Shown here: piece by piece, positions 28,519 through 40,603 of the stretch | How the letters are laid out: each line of letters opens with the position of its first letter | Position numbering within the stretch: the first letter of the stretch is position 1 | Translations under genes and position numbers: made by a program | Source: Haemophilus parainfluenzae | Lineage (GTDB): Bacteria; Pseudomonadota; Gammaproteobacteria; Enterobacterales; Pasteurellaceae | Reading direction: 5' to 3' | Assembly (NCBI RefSeq): GCF_003253005.1 | Contig: NZ_QEPZ01000003.1 | Coordinates: 186,001 to 250,000 of the forward strand | DNA length: 64,000 bases | The notes under the pieces: model-generated | What the model was told of the DNA's origin: nothing | The model's database searches: none | What the model saw: only the letters and a program-made list of their open reading frames with translations

Positions 28519-29178
28519 ATGGCACTTATTGAATACCATCCCCCTTTAGAACCGTATTTAGATATTATCTATCAAGATAATCATATCTGCGTGGTAAATA
28601 AACCAAGCGGTTTACTTTCAGTTCCTGGCAATCAACCTGAATACTACGATAGTGCAATGAGTCGGGTAAAAGAGAAATTTGGATTTTGTGAACCTGCGCA
28701 CCGTTTAGATATGGCCACAAGTGGGATTATTCTATTTGCATTAAGTAAAGCGGCAGATAAAGAGTTGAAACGTCAATTCCGTGAACGTGAGCCAAAGAAA
28801 TATTATCAAGCTTTAGTATGGGGATACTTAGAACAAGATAGTGGGGAAATTAATCTTCCTATAATTTGTGATTGGGAAAATCGCCCGCGCCAACGCATTG
28901 ATTTTATATTTGGCAAAAGAGCGGTCACTTTTTATGAAGTTTTAGAACGGTTACCAACTAACTGCACTCGAGTGAAACTGACTCCAATCACAGGACGTTC
29001 GCATCAACTTCGTTTACATACGCTCTCGCTTGGACATCCCATTTTAGGAGACAAGTTTTATGCTCACCCACAAGCTAAATCGATGTCACCTCGCTTATGC
29101 TTACATGCAGAAGAGCTTACGATTACGCACCCTATTACAGGTGAAAAAATGACATTCAGAGCTAAAGCTGAATTTTAG
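28519..29178 (+). CDS. rluA: 23S rRNA/tRNA pseudouridine synthase RluA
   Basis: Dual-specificity enzyme that modifies U746 of 23S rRNA and U32 of some tRNAs. The 219-residue protein lacks an S4 domain, as expected for RluA. The catalytic aspartate is in AHRLDMATSGIILFA; NKPSGLLSVPGN and ITGRSHQLRLHTLSLGHPILGD are the other signatures. It abuts rapA as in E. coli and ends at a strong terminator shared with rplQ. Confidence 0.94.
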   Translation: MALIEYHPPLEPYLDIIYQDNHICVVNKPSGLLSVPGNQPEYYDSAMSRVKEKFGFCEPAHRLDMATSGIILFALSKAADKELKRQFREREPKKYYQALVWGYLEQDSGEINLPIICDWENRPRQRIDFIFGKRAVTFYEVLERLPTNCTRVKLTPITGRSHQLRLHTLSLGHPILGDKFYAHPQAKSMSPRLCLHAEELTITHPITGEKMTFRAKAEF

Positions 29179-29191
29179 AAAAAGAAATATA

Positions 29192-29219
29192 AAAAAGGCT
29201 CACACCAGTGAGCCTTTTT
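29192..29219. terminator. Bidirectional terminator between rluA and the alpha operon
   Basis: AAAAAGGCTCAC and GTGAGCCTTTTT form a 12-base stem with a 4-base loop. A-runs and T-runs on either side make it usable by rluA and by rplQ, the last gene of the ribosomal cluster. Confidence 0.88.
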
Positions 29220-29235
29220 ATTTTATAACAAATTA

Positions 29236-29643
<408 letters not shown>

Positions 29644-29659
29644 TTAACCTATGACCAAA

Positions 29660-30649
29660 CTAGTCTTCAGCAATACTTGCTGGTGGCCAATTCTCAAGGC
29701 GCATACCAAGTGACAAGCCACGTGAAGCGAGAACGTCTTTAATTTCAGTAAGAGATTTCTTACCAAGATTAGGCGTTTTTAATAACTCAACTTCTGTACG
29801 TTGTACTAAGTCACCGATATAGTGAATTGTTTCTGCTTTCAAACAGTTAGCAGAACGAACTGTCAACTCTAAGTCATCAACAGGACGTAATAAAATCGGA
29901 TCGAATTCCGGTTTTTCTTCCTTGACTTCAGGTTGACGAACATCACGCAAATCAACGAATGCATCGAGTTGCTCTGCTAAAATTGTTGCTGCACGACGAA
30001 TTGCTTCTTCCGGATCAATAGTCCCGTTAGTTTCTAACTCAATAACTAGTTTATCTAAGTCAGTACGTTGTTCAACACGTGCTGCTTCAACATTGTAAGC
30101 AATACGGTCAACCGGGCTATAACAAGCATCCACTAATAAACGACCAATTGGACGATCTTCATTTTGTGAATGAGTACGAGCAGATGCTGGTACATAACCT
30201 CTACCACGTTGAACACGAATACGCATATTAATAGATGCATTTTCGTCTGTTAAGTGACAGATTACATGTGATGGATTAACAATCTCAACATCACCATCAT
30301 GGGTGATATCAGCTGCAACAACAGGGCCAATTCCAGATTTATTTAATGTCAGAATAACATCATCTTTATTCTGTACTTTAACCGCTAGACCTTTAAGGTT
30401 TAAAAGAACTTCAAGAATATCTTCCTGAACACCTTCTTTACTACTATATTCGTGCAGTACGCCATCAATTTCTACTTCAGTTACAGCACAACCTGGCATT
30501 GAAGACAGAAGGATACGACGTAATGCATTCCCTAGAGTATGACCAAAGCCACGCTCTAACGGTTCTAAGATCACCTTAGCATGAGTAGAGCTAATTTGCT
30601 CGATATCTACTAAGCGTGGTTTTAAAAATTCTGTAACAGAACCCTGCAT
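29660..30649 (-). CDS. rpoA: RNA polymerase alpha subunit
   Basis: Scaffold for RNA polymerase assembly, and contact for UP elements and activators such as CRP. The 329 residues show the N-terminal assembly domain ([20 protein letters not shown]), a linker around 235-248, and a C-terminal DNA-binding domain with [20 protein letters not shown] and [20 protein letters not shown]. The C-terminal contacts matter for the class I CRP promoters seen in this window. It lies between rpsD and rplQ in the standard order. Confidence 0.98.
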   Translation of the reverse strand: MQGSVTEFLKPRLVDIEQISSTHAKVILEPLERGFGHTLGNALRRILLSSMPGCAVTEVEIDGVLHEYSSKEGVQEDILEVLLNLKGLAVKVQNKDDVILTLNKSGIGPVVAADITHDGDVEIVNPSHVICHLTDENASINMRIRVQRGRGYVPASARTHSQNEDRPIGRLLVDACYSPVDRIAYNVEAARVEQRTDLDKLVIELETNGTIDPEEAIRRAATILAEQLDAFVDLRDVRQPEVKEEKPEFDPILLRPVDDLELTVRSANCLKAETIHYIGDLVQRTEVELLKTPNLGKKSLTEIKDVLASRGLSLGMRLENWPPASIAED

Positions 30650-30680
30650 TTTATCCTCTCTTTGCTTTTAAGCTTAACTA

Positions 30681-31301
30681 TTATTTAGAGTAAAGCTCAA
30701 CGATCAGATGTTCGTTAATGTCTGCTGATAAATCAGAACGTTCAGGAACACGTTTGAACACACCTTCCATTTTCGCAGAATCAACTTCTAACCAAGTTGG
30801 TTTTTCTCTTTGTTCTGCTAATTCTAATGATGCTTTAATACGTGCTTGTTTTTTAGATTTCTCACGAACAGCAACGACATCATTTACAGAAACTTGGAAA
30901 GATGGGATATTTACAACACGACCATTTACGACAATCGCTTTGTGGCTCACTAATTGACGAGCTTCTGCGCGAGTTGCAGCAAATCCCATGCGATAAACAA
31001 CGTTATCCAATCTACCTTCTAATAATACTAGTAAGTTTTCACCAGTATTACCTTTTAAACGGTTTGCTTCTTTATAGTAGTTACGGAATTGACGTTCTAA
31101 AATACCATAGATACGACGAACTTTTTGTTTTTCACGTAATTGACTACCATAGTCAGACAAACGCGGTTTACGAGCACCGTGTTGACCTGGTGCTGTATCA
31201 ATTTTACATTTTGAATCAATCGCACGCACACCTGATTTAAGGAATAAATCAGTGCCTTCACGACGGCTGAGCTTGAGTTTAGGGCCCAAATATCTTGCCA
31301 T
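30681..31301 (-). CDS. rpsD: 30S ribosomal protein S4
   Basis: Primary 16S rRNA-binding protein and, in E. coli, translational repressor of the alpha operon through the leader before rpsM. The 206 residues have the start [20 protein letters not shown], the [18 protein letters not shown] segment and an S4 RNA-binding domain ([21 protein letters not shown]). The target RNA structure is visible at 32091-32172. Confidence 0.98.
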   Translation of the reverse strand: MARYLGPKLKLSRREGTDLFLKSGVRAIDSKCKIDTAPGQHGARKPRLSDYGSQLREKQKVRRIYGILERQFRNYYKEANRLKGNTGENLLVLLEGRLDNVVYRMGFAATRAEARQLVSHKAIVVNGRVVNIPSFQVSVNDVVAVREKSKKQARIKASLELAEQREKPTWLEVDSAKMEGVFKRVPERSDLSADINEHLIVELYSK

Positions 31302-31330
31302 TTTCTTTCTCCAACTATCCTATTACGCCA

Positions 31331-31723
<393 letters not shown>

Positions 31724-31736
31724 TTATTTACCCCGA

Positions 31737-32093
31737 CTATTTTTTGATCGGCTTACGTGGACCCTTACGGGTACGCGCATTAGTTTTAGTACGTTGACCA
31801 CGTACCGGTAAACTACGACGATGACGTAAACCACGGTAACAACCTAAGTCTAAAAGACGTTTGATGTTTAGTGTTACTTCACGACGTAAGTCACCTTCAA
31901 CGGTAAATTTACCAACTTCGTCACGCAGTTTGTCAATCTGCTCTTCAGACAATTCGCTGATCTTAACATCTTCAGCAATACCCGCTGCAGCACAAATGCT
32001 TTTAGAACGAGTTTTACCGATACCGTAAATTGCAGTTAAAGCGATTACAGCGTGTTTGTGATCAGGAATGTTAATGCCTGCAATACGGGCCAC
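31737..32093 (-). CDS. rpsM: 30S ribosomal protein S13
   Basis: Head protein of the small subunit that contacts the large subunit and tRNAs. The 118 residues begin with a GTG start codon followed by [19 protein letters not shown], and end in the basic [21 protein letters not shown] tail. First gene of the alpha operon. The GTG and its AGGAG site sit inside the S4-binding leader, the E. coli arrangement that lets S4 block initiation. Confidence 0.98.
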   Translation of the reverse strand: MARIAGINIPDHKHAVIALTAIYGIGKTRSKSICAAAGIAEDVKISELSEEQIDKLRDEVGKFTVEGDLRREVTLNIKRLLDLGCYRGLRHRRSLPVRGQRTKTNARTRKGPRKPIKK

Positions 32094-32172
32094 TATGCAC
32101 TCCTATTATTTTAACTAATTTGGTATTCTGATCTTGAAAAGCCCGTTTTCAGGATACTCAAACAGAATACCA
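32091..32172 (-). ncRNA. Alpha-operon leader with S4-binding pseudoknot (Alpha_RBS)
   Basis: On the minus strand the leader holds TTTGAGTATCCTGAAAACGG followed by GCTTTTCA, identical to my recollection of the E. coli alpha-operon leader. It is enclosed by GGTATTCTG and CAGAATACC, which can pair. The rpsM ribosome-binding site and GTG follow. In E. coli this RNA folds into a pseudoknot that S4 traps to stop rpsM translation. Confidence 0.85.
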
Positions 32173-32185
32173 AGGACATAAATGA

Positions 32186-32208
32186 GTTGAGTAGTATAAC
32201 TACTCAAC
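32186..32208 (-). promoter_or_regulatory. Hairpin between rpmJ and the alpha leader
   Basis: GTTGAGTAGT and ACTACTCAAC form a 10-base stem with a 3-base loop. No T-run follows on the minus strand, so it is more likely an mRNA processing or stability element than a terminator. E. coli has a hairpin in the same place. Confidence 0.5.
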
Positions 32209-32234
32209 CGGTTCTTTGCAAGAAGAAATGTTAA

Positions 32235-32348
32235 TTAACCTTGACGTTGTTTATGTTTAGGGTCGCTGCATAATACGCGAACAACACCTTCACGTTTAAC
32301 AATTTTACAGTTACGACACATCTTCTTAACGGAAGCGCGAACTTTCAT
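32235..32348 (-). CDS. rpmJ: 50S ribosomal protein L36
   Basis: A 37-residue basic ribosomal protein, [17 protein letters not shown]...[13 protein letters not shown]. It is the zinc-binding type, with three Cys and one His in the C-x2-C...C-x4-H pattern. It lies 28 bases after secY and closes the spc operon in the standard position. Low zinc often favours a Cys-free paralogue, which is not in this window. Confidence 0.96.
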
Positions 32349-32376
32349 TGCTTATCCTTTTTACTTAAATGAACAA

Positions 32377-33702
32377 TTACTGTCCAAAACCTTTAAGGTT
32401 TGCTTTTTTTAACGCAGATTCATATTGAGACGACATTAAGTGACTCTGAACTTGCACGATAAAATCCATAATTACAACAACAACGATTAATAAGGAAGTA
32501 CCACCGAAGTAGAATTTAACATCCCATGCTGATGTCATAATATAAGGGACTAAACATACGAACGTTACATAAAGACCGCCAATTAATGTTAAGCGAGTCA
32601 TTACTTTATCAATGTAACGTGATGTTTGTTCACCTGGTCTAATTCCTGGGATAAATGCACCAGATTTTTTTAGATTATCTGCTGTATCACGTGGATTATA
32701 TTGCATTGCAGTGTAGAAGAAACTGAAGAAAATAATCGCTACCGCATAAACAAGAAGATATAAAGGTTGTCCAGGATTCAACAACATTGATAAGTCATTT
32801 AACCACTCAAACTTATCATTTTGACCAAACCATTGTGTCAATGTAGCAGGGAATAAAATAATGCTTGAAGCAAAAATTGCTGGCATTACGTTTGCCATAT
32901 TAACTTTTAATGGTAAGTGAGTTGAATGACCACCTAAAATTTGACGTCCTTGTTGACGCTTAGCATATTCAACACGAATTCTACGTTGTCCACGTTCTAC
33001 GAAGACAACAAAATAAGTTACTGCAAAAACAATAGCAGCGATTAGTAGAAGAACTAAAGGATGCATTTGTCCTTGTCGAGCTTGCTCAACTGTTTCGATG
33101 ATTGCATGTGGCAACCCTGCAACAATACCACCAAAAACAAGAATTGAGATACCGTTACCAATACCTCTTTCAGTAATTTGCTCACCTAACCACATTAAGA
33201 ACATGGTTCCGGTCACAAGACTCACTACTGCAGTGAAGTAAAAAGTAAAACCGATATTTGGCACTAACTGTGGCAACATATTCGGTAAACCGGTAGAAAT
33301 TGCGATAGCTTGGATAGTAGCAAAAACCACCGTTGCATAACGAGTATACTTGGTGATTTTTCTTTGTCCTGCTACGCCTTCTTTCTTCAATTCTGCTAAA
33401 GCAGGTGAAACCGTAGCAAGCAATTGCATTACGATAGATGCCGAGATATACGGCATAATACCTAATGCTAAAATTGATGCTCGGCTCAATGCACCACCAG
33501 AGAACATGTTTAACATATCAATGATGGTGCCTTTTTGTTGTTCAACTAATTGAGCTAGCACGGCGGCATCAATACCAGGAAGCGGAATAAAAGAACCAAT
33601 ACGATAAACGATAAGTGCACCTAATACAAAAAGCAATCTGCTTTTTAGTTCACCAGTACCACTATTAGTACTTCTGCTTTGATAACCTGGTTGTTTAGCC
33701 AT
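32377..33702 (-). CDS. secY: Protein translocase channel subunit SecY
   Basis: Central pore of the SecYEG translocon in the inner membrane. The 441 residues have about ten hydrophobic helices and family landmarks: [47 protein letters not shown] and the cytoplasmic loop [28 protein letters not shown]. It lies between rplO and rpmJ in the spc operon. Confidence 0.97.
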   Translation of the reverse strand: MAKQPGYQSRSTNSGTGELKSRLLFVLGALIVYRIGSFIPLPGIDAAVLAQLVEQQKGTIIDMLNMFSGGALSRASILALGIMPYISASIVMQLLATVSPALAELKKEGVAGQRKITKYTRYATVVFATIQAIAISTGLPNMLPQLVPNIGFTFYFTAVVSLVTGTMFLMWLGEQITERGIGNGISILVFGGIVAGLPHAIIETVEQARQGQMHPLVLLLIAAIVFAVTYFVVFVERGQRRIRVEYAKRQQGRQILGGHSTHLPLKVNMANVMPAIFASSIILFPATLTQWFGQNDKFEWLNDLSMLLNPGQPLYLLVYAVAIIFFSFFYTAMQYNPRDTADNLKKSGAFIPGIRPGEQTSRYIDKVMTRLTLIGGLYVTFVCLVPYIMTSAWDVKFYFGGTSLLIVVVVIMDFIVQVQSHLMSSQYESALKKANLKGFGQ

Positions 33703-33709
33703 TTGCTAA

Positions 33710-34144
33710 TTATTCCTCAACTGAACCGCCAGCAGCTTTGATCGCTGCTTTTGCACCTTTAGTTACACGTAAACCACGTACAGTAACTGCAGATTTCACT
33801 TCACCAGCTAAGATAACTTTAGCGAATTGAATATCTTTAGTTAAAATGTTTGCAGCTTTTAATGCTTCTAAAGTGACAACATTTCCTTCAACTTTAGTTA
33901 ATTCGTTTAAACGAACTTCAGCAGTTACAGCTGATTTCATTGAAGTGAAACCAAATTTTGGTAAACGACGGTACAATGGCATTTGACCACCCTCGAAACC
34001 ACGACGAACACCGCCACCAGTACGAGATTTTTGACCTTTATGACCACGACCACCAGTTTTTCCTAAACCTGAACCAATACCACGACCAAGGCGTTTTGCA
34101 CTGTGCTTAGCACCTTCAGCCGGAGATAGAGTATTTAAACGCAT
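33710..34144 (-). CDS. rplO: 50S ribosomal protein L15
   Basis: Large-subunit assembly protein of 144 residues. The N-terminus is the glycine- and basic-rich extension [20 protein letters not shown], and the C-terminal half has [22 protein letters not shown]. It lies 7 bases upstream of secY and 4 bases after rpmD in spc order. Confidence 0.98.
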   Translation of the reverse strand: MRLNTLSPAEGAKHSAKRLGRGIGSGLGKTGGRGHKGQKSRTGGGVRRGFEGGQMPLYRRLPKFGFTSMKSAVTAEVRLNELTKVEGNVVTLEALKAANILTKDIQFAKVILAGEVKSAVTVRGLRVTKGAKAAIKAAGGSVEE

Positions 34145-34148
34145 TCTC

Positions 34149-34328
34149 TTACTCCTCCACTTTAACCATGTATGAAACTTGGTTAATCATACCACGTACT
34201 GCCGGAGTATCGATTAACTCAACAGTATGGTGCATATGGCGAAGACCAAGACCACGCAAGGTAGCTTTGTGCTTCGGTAAACGAGCAATTGAGCTACGAA
34301 CTTGAGTTACTTTAATAGTTTTAGCCAT
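34149..34328 (-). CDS. rpmD: 50S ribosomal protein L30
   Basis: A 59-residue protein beginning [20 protein letters not shown] and containing [20 protein letters not shown]. The start at 34328 is preferred over an ATG two codons upstream because bacterial L30 begins MAK. It is packed between rpsE and rplO. Confidence 0.97.
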
Positions 34329-34334
34329 TATCAA

Positions 34335-34841
<507 letters not shown>

Positions 34842-34849
34842 TTACCTCA

Positions 34850-35203
34850 TTAGAACTGTAGACCAGCTTCACGTGCAGCGTCCGCTAAAGTTTGGACACG
34901 ACCATGATATTTAAAACCGGAACGGTCAAAAGCAACGTCTTTAACGCCTTTTGCTAATGCGCGCTCAGCAACAAGTTTACCTACTACTGCTGCGGCATCT
35001 TTATTACCGGTATATTTAACTTGCTCACGAATTGCTTTTTCAACAGTTGAAGCAGCGGCAAGCACTTCTGAACCGTTTGGTGCAATAACTTGTGCGTAGA
35101 TATGACGCGGAGTACGGTGAATAACTAGACGAGTTACACCTTGCTCTCTCATCATATGACGTGCACGAGCTGCACGACGGATACGAGCTGATTTCTTATC
35201 CAT
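34850..35203 (-). CDS. rplR: 50S ribosomal protein L18
   Basis: 5S rRNA-binding protein of the central protuberance. The 117 residues contain the basic N-terminus [20 protein letters not shown] and the conserved [24 protein letters not shown]. It lies between rplF and rpsE in spc order. Confidence 0.98.
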   Translation of the reverse strand: MDKKSARIRRAARARHMMREQGVTRLVIHRTPRHIYAQVIAPNGSEVLAAASTVEKAIREQVKYTGNKDAAAVVGKLVAERALAKGVKDVAFDRSGFKYHGRVQTLADAAREAGLQF

Positions 35204-35216
35204 AGTGTTACCTTAA

Positions 35217-35750
35217 TTATTTCTTCTTAGCCTCTTTCATACGTACTACTTCATCAGAGTAACGTACACCTTTACCTTTATAAGGTTCAGGACGGCGATA
35301 AGCGCGAATATCTGCTGCAACTTGACCAATTAACTGCTTGTCTGCACCTTTTAAAACGATTTCCGTTTGTGAAGGGCATTCTGCAGTAATACCTGCTGGT
35401 AAAGTGTGCTCCACAGGGTGAGAGAAACCTAAACTTAATGCAACTGCGTTGCCTTTAATTTGAGCTCTGTAACCAACACCCACTAGTTGTAATTTCTTAG
35501 TGAAGCCTTCAGTAACACCGATAACCATTGCATTAACTAATGCACGAGCTGTACCCGATTGAGCATTCGCTTCAACAAAACCTTCACGTGGAGTGAAAGT
35601 AAATTGACCATTATCTTGTTTAACTTCAACTGAGTGATGAATTGTGCGAGATAACTCGCCATTTTTACCTTTTACTGTTAATAGCTGACCGTCGAGTTTA
35701 ACTTCAACGCCGGCAGGAATATTAACAGGTGCCTTTGCAACACGAGACAT
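35217..35750 (-). CDS. rplF: 50S ribosomal protein L6
   Basis: Large-subunit protein at the base of the GTPase-associated region. The 177 residues start [21 protein letters not shown] and end in the signature [23 protein letters not shown]. It lies between rpsH and rplR. Confidence 0.98.
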   Translation of the reverse strand: MSRVAKAPVNIPAGVEVKLDGQLLTVKGKNGELSRTIHHSVEVKQDNGQFTFTPREGFVEANAQSGTARALVNAMVIGVTEGFTKKLQLVGVGYRAQIKGNAVALSLGFSHPVEHTLPAGITAECPSQTEIVLKGADKQLIGQVAADIRAYRRPEPYKGKGVRYSDEVVRMKEAKKK

Positions 35751-35765
35751 TTTCCTACCCCTCTA

Positions 35766-36158
35766 TTAAGCTACGTAACAGATGATCTCACCGCCTAAGC
35801 CCGCTTGACGAGCTGCACGGTCAGTCATAACACCTTTAGATGTAGAAATTACAGCAACACCTAAACCACCCATAACTTTTGGTAATTCGTCTTTACGTTT
35901 GTAAATACGAAGACCAGGACGGCTTACACGTTGGATGCTTTCTACAACCGGTTTGCCTTGGAAATATTTTAAAGTAATTTCCAATTCAGGTTTTGCACCT
36001 TCTAAAACTTTAACGCTTTCGATATACCCTTCAGCAGCTAATACGTTGGCAATTGCCACTTTTAGCTTGGAAGAAGGCATATTGATTGCAACTTTGTTCG
36101 CAGCTTGACCGTTACGAATACGAGTCAACATATCTGCGATTGGATCTTGCATACTCAT
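35766..36158 (-). CDS. rpsH: 30S ribosomal protein S8
   Basis: 16S rRNA-binding assembly protein of 130 residues; in E. coli S8 also represses the spc operon by binding mRNA near the rplE start. Landmarks are [20 protein letters not shown] at the start and [20 protein letters not shown] near the end. It lies between rpsN and rplF. Confidence 0.98.
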   Translation of the reverse strand: MSMQDPIADMLTRIRNGQAANKVAINMPSSKLKVAIANVLAAEGYIESVKVLEGAKPELEITLKYFQGKPVVESIQRVSRPGLRIYKRKDELPKVMGGLGVAVISTSKGVMTDRAARQAGLGGEIICYVA

Positions 36159-36194
36159 TGTACTTTTTCTCCGATTCCAAAATAAAGTGGTATA

Positions 36195-37380
<1,186 letters not shown>

Positions 37381-37393
37381 TTCTCACTTCTCC

Positions 37394-37768
<375 letters not shown>

Positions 37769-37851
37769 TTATGCTCCGTTAAGTTAATAATACACCCTTG
37801 CGGGACGAACCTATCCATGCCTTATAAAGATATATGGCGGATAGGTGGCGG

Positions 37852-37880
37852 AGTTTACCAAAAGAAGAATATAAAAGCAA
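37852..37880 (-). promoter_or_regulatory. spc operon promoter
   Basis: On the minus strand TTGCTT (37875-37880) and TAAACT (37852-37857) are separated by 17 bases. The start would be near 37845, followed by a leader with a CCTATCC/GGATAGG hairpin (37811-37847) ahead of rplN. Confidence 0.65.
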
Positions 37881-37973
37881 CGATAATTTTTCTTTATCCC
37901 TTTTTCTGCTATTCCCAAAATGAGGCAGACATTTACCGCGTTTTTGAATAAAAAAATATAGGTAAGATATTAT

Positions 37974-38002
37974 AAAAAAACCTCTAACGATTTTGTTAGA
38001 GG
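37974..38002 (-). terminator. Terminator between the accessory block and the spc promoter
   Basis: On the minus strand CCTCTAAC, a 6-base loop and GTTAGAGG are followed by TTTTTTT. It insulates the spc promoter from transcription of the inserted genes. Confidence 0.85.
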
Positions 38003-38096
38003 GGGTTGATTTTTAATACTTTTTTACGCACCTTTCTGGAGAATCAGATCATATGATATATTTAATAAATTCAGTAAATCAATACTAAAAACTTTA

Positions 38097-38186
38097 TCAA
38101 GTCCTATCAAAATCACTGCTAGCCAAGCAACCCCCTAATATAAGTACAGCAATCCCTTCCGTGTCCGAAATAAAACCGCCTTTCAT
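38097..38186 (-). CDS. Possible 29-residue peptide with a hydrophobic centre
   Basis: ATG-initiated frame MKGGFISDTEGIAVLILGGC followed by LASSDFDRT, with a weak GGTGG upstream. The hydrophobic centre and Cys resemble a lipobox, but the length, lack of a basic N-terminus beyond one Lys and lack of homologue information make this speculative. It lies after the frameshifted gene within the inserted block. Confidence 0.15.
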   Translation of the reverse strand: MKGGFISDTEGIAVLILGGCLASSDFDRT

Positions 38187-38213
38187 AAAACATCCACCAT
38201 CAATACATTAAAA

Positions 38214-38800
38214 TCACTTCACTTTCTTAGGAAAAATTTCTTTTCCTAACAGCCACAAATATGTATCCAAGTCTTTTAAAGAGAAATTATCTAAACCAAA
38301 GGTTTTATTGAAATCAAGCAACACCTCATTAAACCGTTGATAGTTTTTAAGTTCTTTATGTTTAAACGTCGAAAAAGGATAGACTTTATTTAACGCCACT
38401 AATATTTTATCGACGTAGCTGTCATAAATAGGAAAAAATTTGGATTGTGATGGCTACAATATTTGGTAGCGAAAGAATAGAAATCTCTTTTCTTACCATC
38501 ACTCATGGTCACTTCTTTAATTTCATCCACCAAAGAAATATCGCCTTGTTTTAAGCGGTTATCTAAATTTGGAATCGTCAAAATATGCTTAGCTACAGCA
38601 TAAGTATTAAAAATATTAGTGCTATAAAAATCATTTAACGTTGATGATTTAAGCAAAACATCATTAATATCCGTATTATGTGGAAGTAAATTAAATAACT
38701 TCTCTAATGCTTTTTCTCGTAATACATAATTTTCTAGCGTTTCACGCTTTGCCAGATAATGCTTAACTTGTTTAGCACTAGGTTTTTCTAAATTAATCAT
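38214..38800 (-). pseudogene. Uncharacterised gene split by a one-base frameshift
   Basis: Two frames, 38399-38800 (133 residues) and 38214-38399 (61 residues), fit together as one protein of about 195 residues. Translation should read NPNFFPIYDSYVDKILVALN, but the A6 run at 38433-38438 (T6 on the coding strand) is one base short of keeping that frame, and the first frame ends after NPNFFLFMTATSIKY. Expected intact features are a Lys/Glu-rich helical N-terminus and FYSFATKYCSHHNP. I do not recognise a named family. The start overlaps the stop of the zinc-ribbon gene (TAATG), implying coupled translation. A sequencing error or phase variation are alternatives to decay. Confidence 0.75.
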
Positions 38801-39348
38801 TAGTCTAACTCTCTGGTTACTGTCGCCACGCTAGTAAAATCACAGTTCTTACAAGCGTAGGTTTCGTCTTCTATCACTTTCATCACTTTGATAAAACGGG
38901 TTTTACTTTTGCCTGATGAAGTGGTTTCTGTGGCCTCTTTATTTGCAGGGTAACGTTCGACTACTTTGACATCCTTAAGATAAACAGAATCACTCTTATC
39001 ACATTTTGGACATCTATATCCCTCATCTGCAATCTCTTTCACGTTATAATCGTAAGCGCTAACCTCAGAGGTTCGATAATCGCACTGTGTACATCCTGTT
39101 ACGTCTTCGAAATCTCTTTTCCAACTATCCATTCTACGCCCATCTTCATTGATAATGCCATTAAAGACATATGGCCCTCTAGTATCTTCATCAAATAACC
39201 TTTTTATCGCGTTATCTGCGCCACATTTAGGACATCTTACGGCTGCGGCCTTTTTTTCCGCCTTTTCTTTTTTCTCAATAAAATATCCTATGATCGCCAG
39301 CAGAACTAAGACACCAGCACCGACGCCGATCCATTCAAGCCATCCCAT
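38800..39348 (-). CDS. Membrane-anchored zinc-ribbon protein, function unknown
   Basis: A 182-residue protein with one N-terminal membrane helix (WIGVGAGVLVLLAIIGYFIE) and a cytoplasmic part with three zinc-binding Cys pairs: RCPKCGADNA, the TGCTQCDYRT pair, RCPKCDKSDS and ACKNCDFTS. The paired CxxC knuckles suggest two or more zinc ribbons. It is first in a two-gene unit with its own promoter and GGAGG ribosome-binding site, inserted between rpsQ and rplN. No family function is known to me; a nucleic-acid or protein-binding role is guesswork. Confidence 0.7.
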   Translation of the reverse strand: MGWLEWIGVGAGVLVLLAIIGYFIEKKEKAEKKAAAVRCPKCGADNAIKRLFDEDTRGPYVFNGIINEDGRRMDSWKRDFEDVTGCTQCDYRTSEVSAYDYNVKEIADEGYRCPKCDKSDSVYLKDVKVVERYPANKEATETTSSGKSKTRFIKVMKVIEDETYACKNCDFTSVATVTRELD

Positions 39349-39403
39349 AAATTAAAACCTCCAAAAATTAAATAAATAGATTGAATACAAGCTAACACTT
39401 TGT

Positions 39404-39432
39404 TTGATAATTTGTTTTAGTTGTTATGTCAA
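39404..39432 (-). promoter_or_regulatory. Promoter of the zinc-ribbon gene
   Basis: On the minus strand a consensus TTGACA (39427-39432) and TATCAA (39404-39409) are 17 bases apart. The predicted start is near 39397, about 50 bases before the ATG. Confidence 0.65.
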
Positions 39433-39440
39433 TAATAACT
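39419..39440. promoter_or_regulatory. Near-palindrome covering the -35 of the zinc-ribbon promoter
   Basis: AGTTGTTAT and ATAATAACT flank 4 bases (GTCA); arms match at 8 of 9 positions. Lying over the -35 hexamer, it is a good candidate operator for an unidentified repressor. Confidence 0.45.
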
Positions 39441-39683
39441 AAAAGAAGTATACTTGTTTGCTAAATAACTATTTTTAAATGGAAAACTTGAAAATATTTC
39501 TATGAATATTGGACTGTTTTGCAACTACATTGCAATGCCTCGCTCTGGGCTATGCCCATCTTCCCCGTAAACAGAGAGAGAAAAAAGAAAGAATCGAGAG
39601 TAAAGAAGCTTTCCAAAATCCGCTTTCGACTGGAACGAATAGGAAGGAAGTGCGGTAATTTTTAAATAAGTTTTTCGTTATGT

Positions 39684-39714
39684 AAAAAGCCAACGGCATT
39701 TACCATTGGCTTTT
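39684..39714 (-). terminator. S10 operon terminator after rpsQ
   Basis: AAAAGCCAA and TTGGCTTTT form a 9-base stem, with a T-run on the minus strand. It ends the S10 operon before the accessory block. Confidence 0.8.
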
Positions 39715-39731
39715 ATTTTTTAACTTGTTAA

Positions 39732-39989
39732 TTAAGCAATAACTGCTTTCTCAACAACACGAACTAAAGTCCAAGATTTGGTTTTAGAGAGAGGGCGACA
39801 TTCGCGAATCTCTACTACATCACCTAATTTGGCTTCGTTGTTCTCATCGTGTACGTGTAATTTAGTTGTACGACGGATAAATTTACCGTATAACGGATGT
39901 TTTACCTTACGTTCAATAGCAACAACGAAAGATTTTTCCATTTTGTCGCTAACAACTTTACCTTGTACGCTACGAATTTTATCAGTCAT
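39732..39989 (-). CDS. rpsQ: 30S ribosomal protein S17
   Basis: Primary 16S rRNA-binding protein of 85 residues, with [33 protein letters not shown] and [20 protein letters not shown]. Last gene of the S10 operon. It overlaps the rpmC stop by one base and is followed by a terminator instead of running directly into rplN. Confidence 0.98.
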   Translation of the reverse strand: MTDKIRSVQGKVVSDKMEKSFVVAIERKVKHPLYGKFIRRTTKLHVHDENNEAKLGDVVEIRECRPLSKTKSWTLVRVVEKAVIA

Positions 39990-40179
39990 TACTCACCCGC
40001 CTTCTCAGTTAAAATGGTTTTAACGCGTGCGATATCACGACGCACTTGTTTAGTCTGATGGGTTTGTTGAAGCTGACCGGTGGCTGTTTGCATACGCAAT
40101 TTGAATTGTTCACCTAAAAGGTTTACTAATTCATCATTCAGCTCTTCAACACTTTTTGTACGTAAATCTTGAGCTTTCA

Positions 40180-40180
<1 letters not shown>
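39989..40180 (-). CDS. rpmC: 50S ribosomal protein L29
   Basis: A 63-residue helical-hairpin protein near the peptide exit tunnel: [20 protein letters not shown] and [17 protein letters not shown]. It overlaps both rplP and rpsQ by one base, so translation is coupled. Confidence 0.98.
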
Positions 40181-40590
<410 letters not shown>

Positions 40591-40603
40591 TTAGCGTTTC
40601 TCC

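Larger units (their letters stand above)
39349..39683. other. Non-coding stretch between rpsQ terminator and zinc-ribbon gene
   Basis: AT-rich sequence holding the zinc-ribbon gene promoter in its left part. The right part (39500-39660) is more mixed, with GGGCTATGCCC (39568-39578 region) as a small dyad and one uptake signal near 39648. I see no gene, RNA or recognisable element remnant in the right part. Confidence 0.5.

Noticed and set aside
39500-39660. Possible relic of an insertion sequence or RNA gene upstream of the zinc-ribbon gene
   Set aside because: No terminal inverted repeats, no coding frame and no tRNA or rRNA similarity could be seen; only a small GGGCTATGCCC dyad.
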